A stretch of DNA of 50,830 nucleotides from JAQVSH01 sp964349835 (lineage in GTDB: Bacteria; Bacteroidota; Bacteroidia; Bacteroidales; UBA4181), in NCBI GenBank assembly GCA_964349835.1, contig CAYGID010000008.1:1-50830 (forward strand), in the 5' to 3' direction. Positions 1 through 8,668 of the stretch are shown in pieces. The notes under the pieces were generated by a model. It worked only from the letters and a program-made list of their open reading frames with translations, did no database searches and was not told the origin of the DNA. How positions within the stretch are numbered: position 1 is the first letter of the stretch; the number at the start of each line of letters is the position of its first letter. A program made the position numbers and the translations under genes.

Positions 1-67
1 CATTTTTTTTGTGCGAATCCATCAGCTTCAAAGCGCTGTGCATAAAGCGAGCCGACGAAATTCTATA

Positions 68-75
68 TATATTTG
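68..75 (+). promoter_or_regulatory. Candidate -7 box for the DUF5686-type gene
   Basis: TATATTTG matches the Bacteroidota -7 consensus TAnnTTTG. No convincing -33 TTG lies about 19-21 nt upstream. It sits 128 nt before the preferred start codon at 204 and inside the longer upstream open frame, which supports the later start. Confidence 0.3.
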
Positions 76-203
76 CAAAAAAAATCGGATACCCGAATCG
101 GAACGAGTGGTGTCTGGCTTCGCGTAATGCAGTATTCCTGAATAATTTGTCAAAAGGATTATCTATCCTCTCCTCCAGGTTGGAGTTTTTTCTTGCAGCC
201 ACA

Positions 204-2663
204 ATGAGACCTCTGAAGCGTAGTTTCCTGTTTTTCATGCTGTTTTTTTCAGCTCTTTCGCAGCCCGCCTTCGGACAGAAGTTGCAGCTGTATGGAAAGG
301 TAACCGATAAAGCCGATAAAGGGCCTCTGCCTTACGCCACAGTGAGGCTGCGTGATACCCTGGTAGGTACGGTGACCACTGTCGATGGAAATTATCGCCT
401 CACCTCCGATATTTCCGAAGCGGTACTAGAGGTCTCTATGGTGGGCTTCACAAAAAAAAGCATTGAAGTTAAGGCAACAGGCCAACCCCAAAAGTTTGAT
501 TTTGTGCTGGAGGAGGAGCTCTATTCGCTCGATGAGGTGGTGATTCGGCCGGGCGAGAGGGCAAACCTCATTATACGCAATCTGGTGGCAAATAAAAGCA
601 AAAACAATTATGCGCTTTTCCCCGAATGGGTGAGCCGTATTTACAGCAAGATAGAGATCGATCTGAAGAATGTGAAACGCCCCGAGAAAGAGAGAGGCAT
701 CTGGAAACAGATCGATTTTGTGTTCGACCACATAGACACGCTCGATACCGATGGAAAGACCTTCCTGCCGGTGTTTATCACCGAATCGGTCTCCGACCTC
801 TACCATATGCAGGATGGAAAGGTGCACGAAAAGATTGTGGCCAGTAAAGTCTCAGGGATGCAGACGGGCATGGTCACCGAATTTACCGGCCAGCTCTACA
901 CCAACCCCGATCCCTACAGCAACTTCTTCGAAATGTCGGACGTGGCGCTGATCTCGCCACTACACGATGCGGGAACCACCTTTTATCGCTACTCGCTCAG
1001 AGATAGTTCGATGGTAGATGGGCGAAAGGTGTTCGAGATTGCCTTTTATCCTAAGAATAAGATGGATCCTACCTTTAAAGGGAAGGTGTGGGTTGTCGAT
1101 TCCACGTTTGCGGTCACCCGGATTGAAATGCGTCTTTCGGAGTCGGCCAATGTAAACTTCTTGCGCGATCTGGTGTTCGAAAGAGACTATTCGAAACAGG
1201 GCGAGGTTTGGATTCCCATGAAGGAGTCGCTATGGATTGATTTTAACATTCAGAAGAAAAAGGACGGAAAGCTGATAGGACTGATTGGTCGGAAAAGTAC
1301 GGTGTATAATAGTTTTTCCTTTGCCCCTGCCCCCAAAGCTATCGCCAGGCAGCAAAAAAGCATCTCCCTTTCGGCCACCGCTAACGAGTTCAACGACCTG
1401 GCCTGGGATACCATTCGCCCCATTGGCCTTCAGGAGCGGGAGGCGGCCATCTACAGCATGGTTGATTCGCTGAAGAACATTCCTGTGGTTAAAACAGCAT
1501 TCGATTATATCCAGATGTTTTTCTTTGGTTATAAGGAGTTTAATAAATTCGAGATTGGCCCCTATTACTATATGTTGAGTTCCAACCAGGTGGAAGGAAA
1601 CCGTTTTCGTCTGGGTGGCAGAACGACTCTTGCATTTCACGAGAAGCTCCGTTTTAACGGGTATCTTGCCTATGGGTTAAAGGATGAGGATTTCAAGTAT
1701 AGTGCAGGGGTCGAGTATTTTTTTAAGAAGGATCGCCGTTTTTCGATAGAGGCCCAATACGAACACGACTATCAGCTGTTGGGACGAAGTGCCAATGCGC
1801 TGATGGAGGATAATATCCTGACATCTGTTCTGAGCAAACAGCCTATGTCGAAGCTCAATATGGTTGACCGCTACACCTTCCGTGCCGATAAGGAGTGGGG
1901 TGGAATTCTTTCTAACTATCTGACATTTAAATATGAGGATATTTATAGTAGCCCATTTGTGCCCTTTTACGACCCTCTCTTTAATCCGATAGAATCCCTG
2001 TCGAACGCCGAGGTTTCGCTTAATACCCGGTTGGCTTTTGGTGAGCAGTGGGTGCTGGGGAATTACGAAAAGACACGCTTTGGGAGCACCTATCCCATTA
2101 TCCAACTGGAAACCGCAGTGGGGCTGAAGGGCATTCTGGAGAGCGGCTACTCCTACTTCAAGCTAAATTTGAATCTTACCGACAGGTTGCACTTTAGCCC
2201 GTTCGGGTATACCGCTTACCGCATTCAGGTGGGGCGGATTTGGGGCGAGCTCCCTTTCCCGCTGCTGCGTATCCACGAAGGGAACGAAACGTATGCCTTC
2301 GACAGTCAGGCTTTTAACCTGATGAATTATCAGGAGAGGGTGAGCGACCGGTACGCCTTCATTGTGGCCGAACAACATTTCCAAGGCTATTTCTTTAACC
2401 GCATTCCTATTCTGCGGAGGCTCAAGTGGCGGGAGGTGGTGGGAGGAAGATGCCTGTTTGCCGATCTGGGGTCTTCGGGTCACAACGATCTGGTTTTTAC
2501 TCCCGGAATGCAGGCATCAGCAGGAAAACCCTATGCCGAGGTTAATGTCGGAATCGAGAATATTTTCCGGCTGCTCAGGGTCGATTCTGTGTGGCGGCTT
2601 ACCGACAACGAGGGGCCTCACGAGCGCTTCTCGCTCTTCCTTTCGTTGCAATTCTCGCTGTAG
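204..2663 (+). CDS. DUF5686 / carboxypeptidase-like regulatory domain outer-membrane protein
   Basis: An 819-residue protein predicted to lie in the outer membrane; substrate unknown. The frame is open back to base 9, but I chose the ATG at 204 because it is followed at once by a signal peptide (MRPLKRS, a hydrophobic stretch, then cleavage near AFGQ). Residues about 24-115 form a carboxypeptidase-D regulatory-like beta-sandwich (GKVTDKADKGPLPYATVRL, later VGFTKKSIEV, ending at SLDEVVI). The rest fits the DUF5686 family, with a C-terminal half rich in alternating aromatic and polar strands and ending LFLSLQFSL, typical of a beta-barrel terminal strand. It stands alone, about 160 nt before mutA. 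The family is widespread in Bacteroidota; transport or assembly roles are only inferred. Confidence 0.8.
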   Translation: MRPLKRSFLFFMLFFSALSQPAFGQKLQLYGKVTDKADKGPLPYATVRLRDTLVGTVTTVDGNYRLTSDISEAVLEVSMVGFTKKSIEVKATGQPQKFDFVLEEELYSLDEVVIRPGERANLIIRNLVANKSKNNYALFPEWVSRIYSKIEIDLKNVKRPEKERGIWKQIDFVFDHIDTLDTDGKTFLPVFITESVSDLYHMQDGKVHEKIVASKVSGMQTGMVTEFTGQLYTNPDPYSNFFEMSDVALISPLHDAGTTFYRYSLRDSSMVDGRKVFEIAFYPKNKMDPTFKGKVWVVDSTFAVTRIEMRLSESANVNFLRDLVFERDYSKQGEVWIPMKESLWIDFNIQKKKDGKLIGLIGRKSTVYNSFSFAPAPKAIARQQKSISLSATANEFNDLAWDTIRPIGLQEREAAIYSMVDSLKNIPVVKTAFDYIQMFFFGYKEFNKFEIGPYYYMLSSNQVEGNRFRLGGRTTLAFHEKLRFNGYLAYGLKDEDFKYSAGVEYFFKKDRRFSIEAQYEHDYQLLGRSANALMEDNILTSVLSKQPMSKLNMVDRYTFRADKEWGGILSNYLTFKYEDIYSSPFVPFYDPLFNPIESLSNAEVSLNTRLAFGEQWVLGNYEKTRFGSTYPIIQLETAVGLKGILESGYSYFKLNLNLTDRLHFSPFGYTAYRIQVGRIWGELPFPLLRIHEGNETYAFDSQAFNLMNYQERVSDRYAFIVAEQHFQGYFFNRIPILRRLKWREVVGGRCLFADLGSSGHNDLVFTPGMQASAGKPYAEVNVGIENIFRLLRVDSVWRLTDNEGPHERFSLFLSLQFSL

Positions 2664-2746
2664 CCCTAACCGGGGGCTGTGAAGGTATCGTTATGCCGGC
2701 AGAGAGAGCCGGTATAGTGGCTAATCCTCAACAATTAGGCTAAAAA

Positions 2747-2780
2747 TTTGAGGCTGTTACGGGGCAAATGTGTAAATTTG
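2747..2780 (+). promoter_or_regulatory. Promoter of mutAB
   Basis: A perfect -7 box TAAATTTG (2773-2780) lies 44 nt before the mutA ATG. A TTTG at 2747-2750 could be the -33 element, but the 22-nt spacing is slightly long. The -7 box is the stronger part of this call. Confidence 0.45.
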
Positions 2781-2824
2781 CGCTCCCTGTGAGAACTTAA
2801 ACGATCAACTATAATACTAAGTGT

Positions 2825-4663
2825 ATGTCGGAAAAAAAACTCTTTGCCGAATTTCCCCCAATCTCGACCGAACAATGGGAAGCTACCATTCTGGCCGATC
2901 TTAAGGGAGCGGATTATGAGAAGAAGCTGGTTTGGAAAACCGGCGAAGGTTTCAACGTGAAGCCCTATTACCGCGCAGAGGATCTGCAAAACCTTACCTA
3001 TCTTAGGGTGCAACCCGGTGAATTTCCTTATGTCCGTGGTAATAAAAAAGATTCGAACTCTTGGGAAATTCGCCAGGAGGTGAAGGTGTCGTCGGCCAAA
3101 GAGGCCAATGCCACTGCAGTAGATGCCCTTATCAAAGGGGCCGATGCCGTGGGTTTTCACATCTCGCCCAAATCGAAAGAGGCTGCGGTCGATATGGATC
3201 AGCTCCTGAAAGGAATTGACCCGGCAGCACATGCTCTCTACTTTGATGCAGGTATTAACGCGCCGGCCATTCTCGATTCGCTCAGCCAAAAACCCGGTGC
3301 GAAGGGGGGCGTTTTCTTTGATCCCTGCGGCCGACTGGCTTGCAGCGGAACCTATTTCGGACAGAAGTCCTTCCCTTTGCAGCTGCTCGAAGAGCTGCTG
3401 AAACGATCGGTCTCCATGCCGGGATTCCGGGTTATTGGAGTAGATGGCTCTCTTTTTCAAAATGCAGGTTCCACGCTGGTGCAGGAACTGGCTTTTGCCC
3501 TGGCTTCCGGTAACGAGTATCTTTCGCAGCTTTCCGCTGCCGGCCATGATGTGGCTGAGGTTGCTCAAAAGATGGCTTTCCGGTTTGCCATCGGTTCGAA
3601 TTACTTTATGGAGATCGCCAAATTCAGAGCGGCCCGTCTGTTATGGGCGCGAATTGTAGATGCTTGGAGTGCCGGATCCGGATCTTCCGCTGCAATGTAT
3701 ATCCATGGCGTAACGGCCAGCTGGAATATGACCCAGTTCGATGCGCATGTAAATATGCTGCGCACCTCTACCGAGGCTATGTCGGCGGCCCTTGCCGGTG
3801 TTGATGCCATTACGGTGCTCCCCTATGATGCTGCCTTTAAGCCTTCGGATCACTTTTCGGAGAGAATTGCCCGCAACCAGCAGATTATTCTCAAAGAAGA
3901 GGCTTGGCTCGATAAGGTGGCTGATCCCGCTGCCGGTTCTTACTATATTGAAAATCTTACCCACTCCATGGTTCAGGCAGCCTGGCCTCTTTTCTGCAAG
4001 ATTGAAGAGATGGGCGGTTTCCTAATGGCGCTGAAAGAGGGATATATTCAGGGAGTTGTTGAGGAATCGGCTGCTGCCAAGCGTGAGGCACTAGCTAAGC
4101 GGAGGGCTATTCTTTTGGGTACCAATCAATATGCAAACACCAACGAAACGGTAGCCTCCAAGTTGGAGATGCCTGCCATGGGTGTTTGTTGTACCTTCAG
4201 CGAAGAGGCTCTTGTAAAACCGATTCGCACCTTCCGTTTAGCTGAGTCGTTCGAATCGCTTCGGTTGAAGAGTGAGCGTGCGGCCAAGCGCCCCAAGGTA
4301 TTTTTGCTTACCATTGGCAATCTGGCCATGCGAAAAGCAAGAGCCGGCTTTGCAACGAACTTTTTTGCCGTTGCGGGTTTCGAAGTGATAGATAATAACG
4401 GATTCAACACCATTGATGAGGGTGTGAATGCAGCTCTTAAGGCAGGTGCCGATTTAGTGGTTCTCTGTAGTAGCGATGAGGAGTATGCAGTTTATGCACC
4501 TCAGGCGGTTGAGGCACTTAAGGGTAAGGCAATCTTTGTTCTGGCCGGTTACCCGAAAGAGCTTGTTGAGAGCTTAAAAGCGGCCGGTGTCGAAAACTTT
4601 ATTTTTGCCGGACAGAATGTGCTTTCAGCCCTTGAGTCGTATCAATCCATGCTCGCACTTTGA
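2825..4663 (+). CDS. mutA: Methylmalonyl-CoA mutase, small (beta) subunit
   Basis: Non-catalytic partner of MutB in the B12-dependent interconversion of succinyl-CoA and methylmalonyl-CoA, used in propionate formation or use. At 612 residues it has the usual small-subunit length. The N-terminal region (EFPPISTEQWEATILADLKG) and the TIM-barrel segment (FRFAIGSNYFMEIAKFRAARLLWARI) are family-typical and parallel the MutB segment. The C-terminal Rossmann domain (about 480-612) reads GNLAMRKARAGF where a cobalamin-binding subunit has DxHxxG, so the lower axial His is absent, as expected for this subunit. It is followed by mutB after a 43-nt gap on the same strand, forming a two-gene operon. No meaB chaperone or epimerase gene is in the window. 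Confidence 0.95.
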   Translation: MSEKKLFAEFPPISTEQWEATILADLKGADYEKKLVWKTGEGFNVKPYYRAEDLQNLTYLRVQPGEFPYVRGNKKDSNSWEIRQEVKVSSAKEANATAVDALIKGADAVGFHISPKSKEAAVDMDQLLKGIDPAAHALYFDAGINAPAILDSLSQKPGAKGGVFFDPCGRLACSGTYFGQKSFPLQLLEELLKRSVSMPGFRVIGVDGSLFQNAGSTLVQELAFALASGNEYLSQLSAAGHDVAEVAQKMAFRFAIGSNYFMEIAKFRAARLLWARIVDAWSAGSGSSAAMYIHGVTASWNMTQFDAHVNMLRTSTEAMSAALAGVDAITVLPYDAAFKPSDHFSERIARNQQIILKEEAWLDKVADPAAGSYYIENLTHSMVQAAWPLFCKIEEMGGFLMALKEGYIQGVVEESAAAKREALAKRRAILLGTNQYANTNETVASKLEMPAMGVCCTFSEEALVKPIRTFRLAESFESLRLKSERAAKRPKVFLLTIGNLAMRKARAGFATNFFAVAGFEVIDNNGFNTIDEGVNAALKAGADLVVLCSSDEEYAVYAPQAVEALKGKAIFVLAGYPKELVESLKAAGVENFIFAGQNVLSALESYQSMLAL

Positions 4664-4706
4664 TTTCCGGTGCCATTCCCTTTACCCGAAAAATAAATTA
4701 TCTCTG

Positions 4707-6860
4707 ATGAAACCAGATTTTAAAAATATCGATATCACAAAAGCCTCTTCTGTTATCCCTGGATCTAAGCTCCCAAAGGGTGAGGAGGGCCTTGGCAGTT
4801 GGACTACTGCCGAACAGATTCCTCTTAAGCCGGTTTATACCGAACGCGATCTTGAAGGGATGGAGCACCTCCATTATGCTGCAGGTGTGGCTCCCTTTCT
4901 GCGCGGGCCCTATTCTACTATGTATGTGCAAAGGCCCTGGACGGTTCGTCAATATGCCGGATTTTCAACAGCCGAGGAGTCGAACGCTTTTTACCGTCGT
5001 AATCTGGCTGCTGGCCAGAAGGGGCTTTCGGTAGCCTTCGACCTGGCAACTCACCGCGGGTATGACGCCGACCACGAAAGGGTTGTGGGTGATGTAGGGA
5101 AGGCCGGGGTCTCCATCTGTTCGGTCGAGGATATGAAGATTCTCTTCAATCAGATTCCCCTCAACCAAATGTCGGTTTCTATGACCATGAACGGGGCGGT
5201 TCTGCCAATTATGGCCTTCTATATTGTGGCTGCCCTCGAGCAGGGGGCCAAACTGGAGGAGCTGGCCGGTACCATTCAGAACGACATCCTGAAAGAGTTT
5301 ATGGTGCGGAATACCTACATCTATCCTCCTGAAATGAGTATGCGCATCATTGGCGATATCTTTTCGTTTGCCTCGAAGAATATGCCTAAGTTCAACTCCA
5401 TCTCTATTTCGGGTTACCACATGCAGGAAGCGGGTGCAACGGCCGATATTGAGATGGCCTATACACTGGCCGACGGCTTAGAATATCTTCGTACCGGTAT
5501 CCGTTCGGGTCTCACCGTCGATCAGTTTGCTCCCCGTTTGTCGTTTTTCTGGGCCATCGGGATGAATCACTTTATGGAGATAGCAAAAATGCGGGCAGCT
5601 CGTATGCTCTGGGCCAGGATTGTTAAACAGTTCGAGCCGAAAAGCAGCAAGTCGATGGCGCTTCGTACCCACTCGCAGACCTCCGGCTGGAGCCTTACCG
5701 AACAGGATCCTTATAATAATGTGGCTCGTACCTGTATAGAAGCGATGGCTTCTGCACTTGGCCACACCCAGTCGTTGCACACCAACGCACTCGATGAGGC
5801 TATTGCTCTGCCAACCGACTTCTCAGCCCGTATTGCCCGCAACACCCAAATTTATCTGCAGGAAGAGACCGAGATTTGTCGTTCGGTCGACCCGTGGGCC
5901 GGTTCGTATTATGTGGAATCGCTTACCAAGAGCCTGGCCGAAAAGGCATGGGCACTAATCGAAGAGGTGGAGAGTCTGGGGGGAATGGCGAAAGCCATTG
6001 AAAGTGGCGTTCCTAAGTTACGAATCGAGGAGGCAGCTGCCCGCAAGCAGGGGCGTATCGATGCCGGTAAGGATACCATTGTGGGGGTCAACAAGTATCG
6101 CCTTGAGAAGGAGGATCCCCTCGAAATTCTCGAAGTCGACAACACGGCTGTACGACGTCAGCAGATAGAGCGTCTGACCCGACTTAAGGCAACCCGCAAC
6201 CAGGCTGCTGTAGATGCCTCGATCGTTGCTCTTGAGGAGTCGGCTGCATCTGGTACAGGAAATCTGTTGGCTCTGGCCGTTGAGGCGGCAAAGAACAGAG
6301 CAACTCTGGGTGAAATTTCTAACGCAATTGAAAAAGTATCAGGGAGGTATAAAGCTGTGATTCGTACTATTTCAGGGGTTTATTCGGCTGAGAGCCAGGA
6401 TGATCCCGCTTTCCGCGAGGCAAGGCTGCTGGTTGAAGAGTTTGCCAGGAAAACGGGACGCCAGCCCCGTATTATGGTTGCAAAAATGGGTCAGGATGGT
6501 CACGACCGTGGAGCCAAAGTGGTGGCTACAGGATATGCCGACCTCGGCTTTGATGTGGATATGGGTCCGCTTTTCCAGACCCCGGCCGAAGCCGCTCGTC
6601 AGGCGGTAGAGAACGATGTGCACATTCTCGGGGTCTCTTCGCTGGCTGCCGGACATAAAACCCTGGTGCCCCAAGTCATTGAAGAGTTAAAAAAACTGGG
6701 TCGCGAGGATATTATGGTGATTGCCGGTGGAGTTATTCCTGCTCAGGATTACCAAACCCTCTATGATGCAGGAGTTGTAGCGGTGTTTGGTCCCGGCTCA
6801 AAGATTTCGGAGTGCGGCAGACAGTTGATACAGATTCTGCTTAAGGCTGCTGAGGCCTGA
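4707..6860 (+). CDS. mutB: Methylmalonyl-CoA mutase, large (alpha) subunit
   Basis: Catalytic subunit, 717 residues, close to the usual length of about 715-730. The frame is open upstream into mutA, but the ATG at 4707 gives the normal N-terminus (MKPDFKNIDITKASS) and does not overlap mutA. The substrate-tunnel segment TMYVQRPWTVRQYAGFS is present. The C-terminal cobalamin domain has the axial-ligand motif DGHDRG with His599, followed by GVSSLAAGHKTLVP and the GGVIP loop. It forms the adenosylcobalamin-dependent heterodimer with MutA. A strong intrinsic terminator follows 15 nt after the stop, so the operon ends here. Confidence 0.97.
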   Translation: MKPDFKNIDITKASSVIPGSKLPKGEEGLGSWTTAEQIPLKPVYTERDLEGMEHLHYAAGVAPFLRGPYSTMYVQRPWTVRQYAGFSTAEESNAFYRRNLAAGQKGLSVAFDLATHRGYDADHERVVGDVGKAGVSICSVEDMKILFNQIPLNQMSVSMTMNGAVLPIMAFYIVAALEQGAKLEELAGTIQNDILKEFMVRNTYIYPPEMSMRIIGDIFSFASKNMPKFNSISISGYHMQEAGATADIEMAYTLADGLEYLRTGIRSGLTVDQFAPRLSFFWAIGMNHFMEIAKMRAARMLWARIVKQFEPKSSKSMALRTHSQTSGWSLTEQDPYNNVARTCIEAMASALGHTQSLHTNALDEAIALPTDFSARIARNTQIYLQEETEICRSVDPWAGSYYVESLTKSLAEKAWALIEEVESLGGMAKAIESGVPKLRIEEAAARKQGRIDAGKDTIVGVNKYRLEKEDPLEILEVDNTAVRRQQIERLTRLKATRNQAAVDASIVALEESAASGTGNLLALAVEAAKNRATLGEISNAIEKVSGRYKAVIRTISGVYSAESQDDPAFREARLLVEEFARKTGRQPRIMVAKMGQDGHDRGAKVVATGYADLGFDVDMGPLFQTPAEAARQAVENDVHILGVSSLAAGHKTLVPQVIEELKKLGREDIMVIAGGVIPAQDYQTLYDAGVVAVFGPGSKISECGRQLIQILLKAAEA

Positions 6861-6875
6861 TAGTCGGAAACTTTT

Positions 6876-6907
6876 ATGAGGGCAGATTTTTTCTGCCCTC
6901 ATTTTTT
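6876..6907 (+). terminator. Intrinsic terminator of mutAB
   Basis: A perfect 11-bp stem (ATGAGGGCAGA at 6876-6886 with TCTGCCCTCAT at 6892-6902), a 5-T loop, then a T-run to 6907. It starts 15 nt after the mutB stop. Confidence 0.9.
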
Positions 6908-6916
6908 GGAAAGGTT

Positions 6917-6946
6917 TTTGCTAGTACGAAAGAATGCTCATCTTTG
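6917..6946 (+). promoter_or_regulatory. Candidate promoter of the SPOR lipoprotein gene
   Basis: A TTTG-type -33 element ends at 6920, followed after 18 nt by CATCTTTG (6939-6946), one mismatch from TAnnTTTG. The start codon is 51 nt downstream. Confidence 0.4.
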
Positions 6947-6997
6947 TGTAATCGAAGTGTGCGCCATATTCCCACTTAATAATCAAATTATTTCAGC

Positions 6998-7450
6998 ATG
7001 AAGAAAGTTTTGTTTTTTTTGACGGCTCTTGCCATTGGGTTCTCCTCCTGTTCGCAAAAGAAATCGTTGCCCAAATCGGCATATGAACCTGCTGCCGGGA
7101 GTACTGTTTCTGTTTCGCAACCTGTTGTACAGCCTCAGACGCCTGTTTCGGCCGATGCTGGCGGTTCTGTAATATCACGTACCGAGAGTGTTCGTGTACA
7201 GGGTGGTGGGTTGCTGAAAAAATTCAACATCATTGTGGGAAGTTTCCAGAGTCAGCTCAATGCTCAGAATCTGAAAACCAAATTGGGCGGGCAAGGTTAT
7301 CAACCCACCATTCTCTTCAACGAAGCCAAGATGATGTATCGTGTAAATATCATATCGTTCGACCAGGAGGCTGAGGCGCGTCTCCAGATTCAGAAGGTTA
7401 AGTCGGCTTTTCCCGAATTTTCCGATGCCTGGATTCTTATTGCTCAGTAA
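6998..7450 (+). CDS. SPOR-domain lipoprotein
   Basis: A 150-residue lipoprotein. The N-terminus MKKVLFFLTALAIGFSSC has a lipobox with Cys18 as the lipidation site. A Ser/Val/Pro-rich linker (about 19-75) leads to a C-terminal SPOR fold (about 72-150: KKFNIIVGSFQSQLNAQNL, later YRVNIISF, ending DAWILIAQ). SPOR domains bind denuded glycan strands of peptidoglycan at division sites, so a cell-envelope or division role is inferred. It is a single gene between the mutAB terminator and a large bidirectional hairpin shared with the convergent OmpA-type gene. Confidence 0.85.
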   Translation: MKKVLFFLTALAIGFSSCSQKKSLPKSAYEPAAGSTVSVSQPVVQPQTPVSADAGGSVISRTESVRVQGGGLLKKFNIIVGSFQSQLNAQNLKTKLGGQGYQPTILFNEAKMMYRVNIISFDQEAEARLQIQKVKSAFPEFSDAWILIAQ

Positions 7451-7469
7451 CCTTCCGGTTTCATAAGGA

Positions 7470-7521
7470 GGCAAAAACAAGAGAGGCGGTTCCAATCGGA
7501 ACCGCCTCTCTTGTTTTTGCC
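7470..7521. terminator. Large bidirectional terminator hairpin
   Basis: Perfect 24-bp inverted repeat (arms 7470-7493 and 7498-7521) with a 4-nt loop AATC. The A-run near the outer end of one arm and the matching T-run in the other give a U-rich tail in both directions. It lies between the convergent SPOR and OmpA-family genes and can terminate both. Confidence 0.85.
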
Positions 7522-7573
7522 AAGCTTGGTTAGCCAGGCGTGTTATGCTCTTCTGCCAAAGCAGGGCTGAATC

Positions 7574-8266
7574 TTAATTGGCTGCCTTCTGTGCATCTTG
7601 AATCATCTTCTCGTTGGCCTTAATCAAGATCTCTACACGGCGATTCTTTGCACGACCATCGGCGGTGTTATTGTCGGCAACAGGAACATCAAAGGCTTTG
7701 CCTTCGGTAACCATGCGTGAGCCGGCCACATTTTTGCCAACCAGAAAACTCTTCACGGAATTGGCTCTGTCGAACGAAAGCTGTTCGTTTAAAGAGCGTG
7801 AACCGGTGTTGTCGGTATGACCCTGAATAATAAGATCGGTGTCGGGGTTACTGGTCAATGTTTTGGAAAATTCGGTCAAAGCATTAATAGAGGTCTGGTT
7901 CAAATCGCTTTTGCCGGTAGCAAACAAAATACCGGCATCGAAAGTAACCTTGATAGCCTGCAGGTTGTTTTCGTCGGTCACAGTGGCAACGCTTGCTCCT
8001 TCAATTTTTTCAAGTTCGGCTTTCTGCTTGTCCATTTTTCTGCCGATTATGGATCCGGCAGCAGCACCAACTATTGCACCCACACCGGCTCCTATCGCAG
8101 CACCTTTGCCGCCGCCGGCCAATGCGCCGATTCCTGCACCCAGACCTGCACCACCGCCTGCTCCAATCAAAGTGCCTTTAGTGGAGCTGTTCATATTGGC
8201 ACAACCCGAGGTCAGGAGGGCAACGCCTAAAACGCCCACTGTTAAAACATTGAAAAACTTTTTCAT
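7574..8266 (-). CDS. OmpA-family peptidoglycan-binding lipoprotein with glycine-zipper segment
   Basis: A 230-residue outer-membrane lipoprotein. The frame is open to 8293, but the Met at 8266 gives a clean signal sequence MKKFFNVLTVGVLGVALLTSGC with lipobox Cys22. Residues about 30-75 form a glycine zipper (repeated GAGxGAxxG), likely membrane-associated. Residues about 105-225 are an OmpA C-terminal domain (IQGHTDNTGS, then LSFDRANSVKSFL, and GRAKNRRVEI), with the Asp and Arg that bind diaminopimelate in peptidoglycan. It lies downstream of tRNA-Arg on the same strand and converges on the SPOR gene. Related YiaD-like proteins stabilise the envelope; the role here is inferred from family. 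Confidence 0.9.
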   Translation of the reverse strand: MKKFFNVLTVGVLGVALLTSGCANMNSSTKGTLIGAGGGAGLGAGIGALAGGGKGAAIGAGVGAIVGAAAGSIIGRKMDKQKAELEKIEGASVATVTDENNLQAIKVTFDAGILFATGKSDLNQTSINALTEFSKTLTSNPDTDLIIQGHTDNTGSRSLNEQLSFDRANSVKSFLVGKNVAGSRMVTEGKAFDVPVADNNTADGRAKNRRVEILIKANEKMIQDAQKAAN

Positions 8267-8325
8267 AATCATCATTTTAATGGTTAAAATCAATACTCGG
8301 GAGAATTGTGATTATGTAAATTTTG

Positions 8326-8397
8326 TAGGCCCAACAGGACTCGAACCTGTATCTAGAGTTTAGGAAACGCTCGTTCTATCCCTTGAACTATAGGCCC
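8326..8397 (-). tRNA. tRNA-Arg (anticodon CCT)
   Basis: A 72-nt cloverleaf on the minus strand: acceptor GGGCCTA pairing with TGGGCCT (including G-U pairs), D-arm GTTC/GAAC, anticodon loop TTCCTAA with CCT at 8362-8364, and T-arm ACAGG-TTCGAGT-CCTGT. CCA is not encoded. The anticodon stem AGCGT/ACTCT has one C-T mismatch at its centre, where a perfect stem would read ACGCT. It reads AGG codons. Confidence 0.93.
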
Positions 8398-8490
8398 GTG
8401 AAACACTCGGAGTATGTTGCCCGAAACGTGGGGCAAATATAGCGATTGTTCCTGAAACAGCCTATTCTGTGTCAAAATTTGCATCTCCAG

Positions 8491-8534
8491 AACTTCTTCT
8501 GAACTTCTCCGGATCTTCTCCGAATCTTCTCTGT
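8491..8534. repeat. Four imperfect 11-bp tandem repeats
   Basis: Units AACTTCTTCTG, AACTTCTCCGG, ATCTTCTCCGA and ATCTTCTCTGT follow one another without gaps in the 270-nt space between tRNA-Arg and gpmI. Function unknown. Nothing else clear is seen in this spacer, and no confident gpmI promoter was found. Confidence 0.6.
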
Positions 8535-8668
8535 TTCTCACTGTGCAAGAAACGAGCCATTTCTTTAGCGGCCCGTATTTTTTCGCTATTTTCGCACCCG
8601 ATGTAAACTATTCTGCCCGCAGGGTGTTCTATTTGCAGAATTATTTGTAACGCTTTATCATACAAAAC

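Noticed and set aside
9..203. N-terminal extension of the DUF5686-type protein by 65 residues
   Set aside because: It would bury the signal peptide that begins at 204 and would overlap the candidate -7 box at 68-75.
2680..2740. Hairpin (GCCGGC / GCCGGT) after the DUF5686-type gene as a terminator
   Set aside because: The stem is about 8 bp with a wobble and no T-run follows.
8462..8665. A 67-codon minus-strand frame with a protein-like composition between tRNA-Arg and gpmI
   Set aside because: Its start is 3 nt from the gpmI start on the opposite strand, leaving no room for either gene's initiation signals, and much of it is made from the 11-bp tandem repeats.
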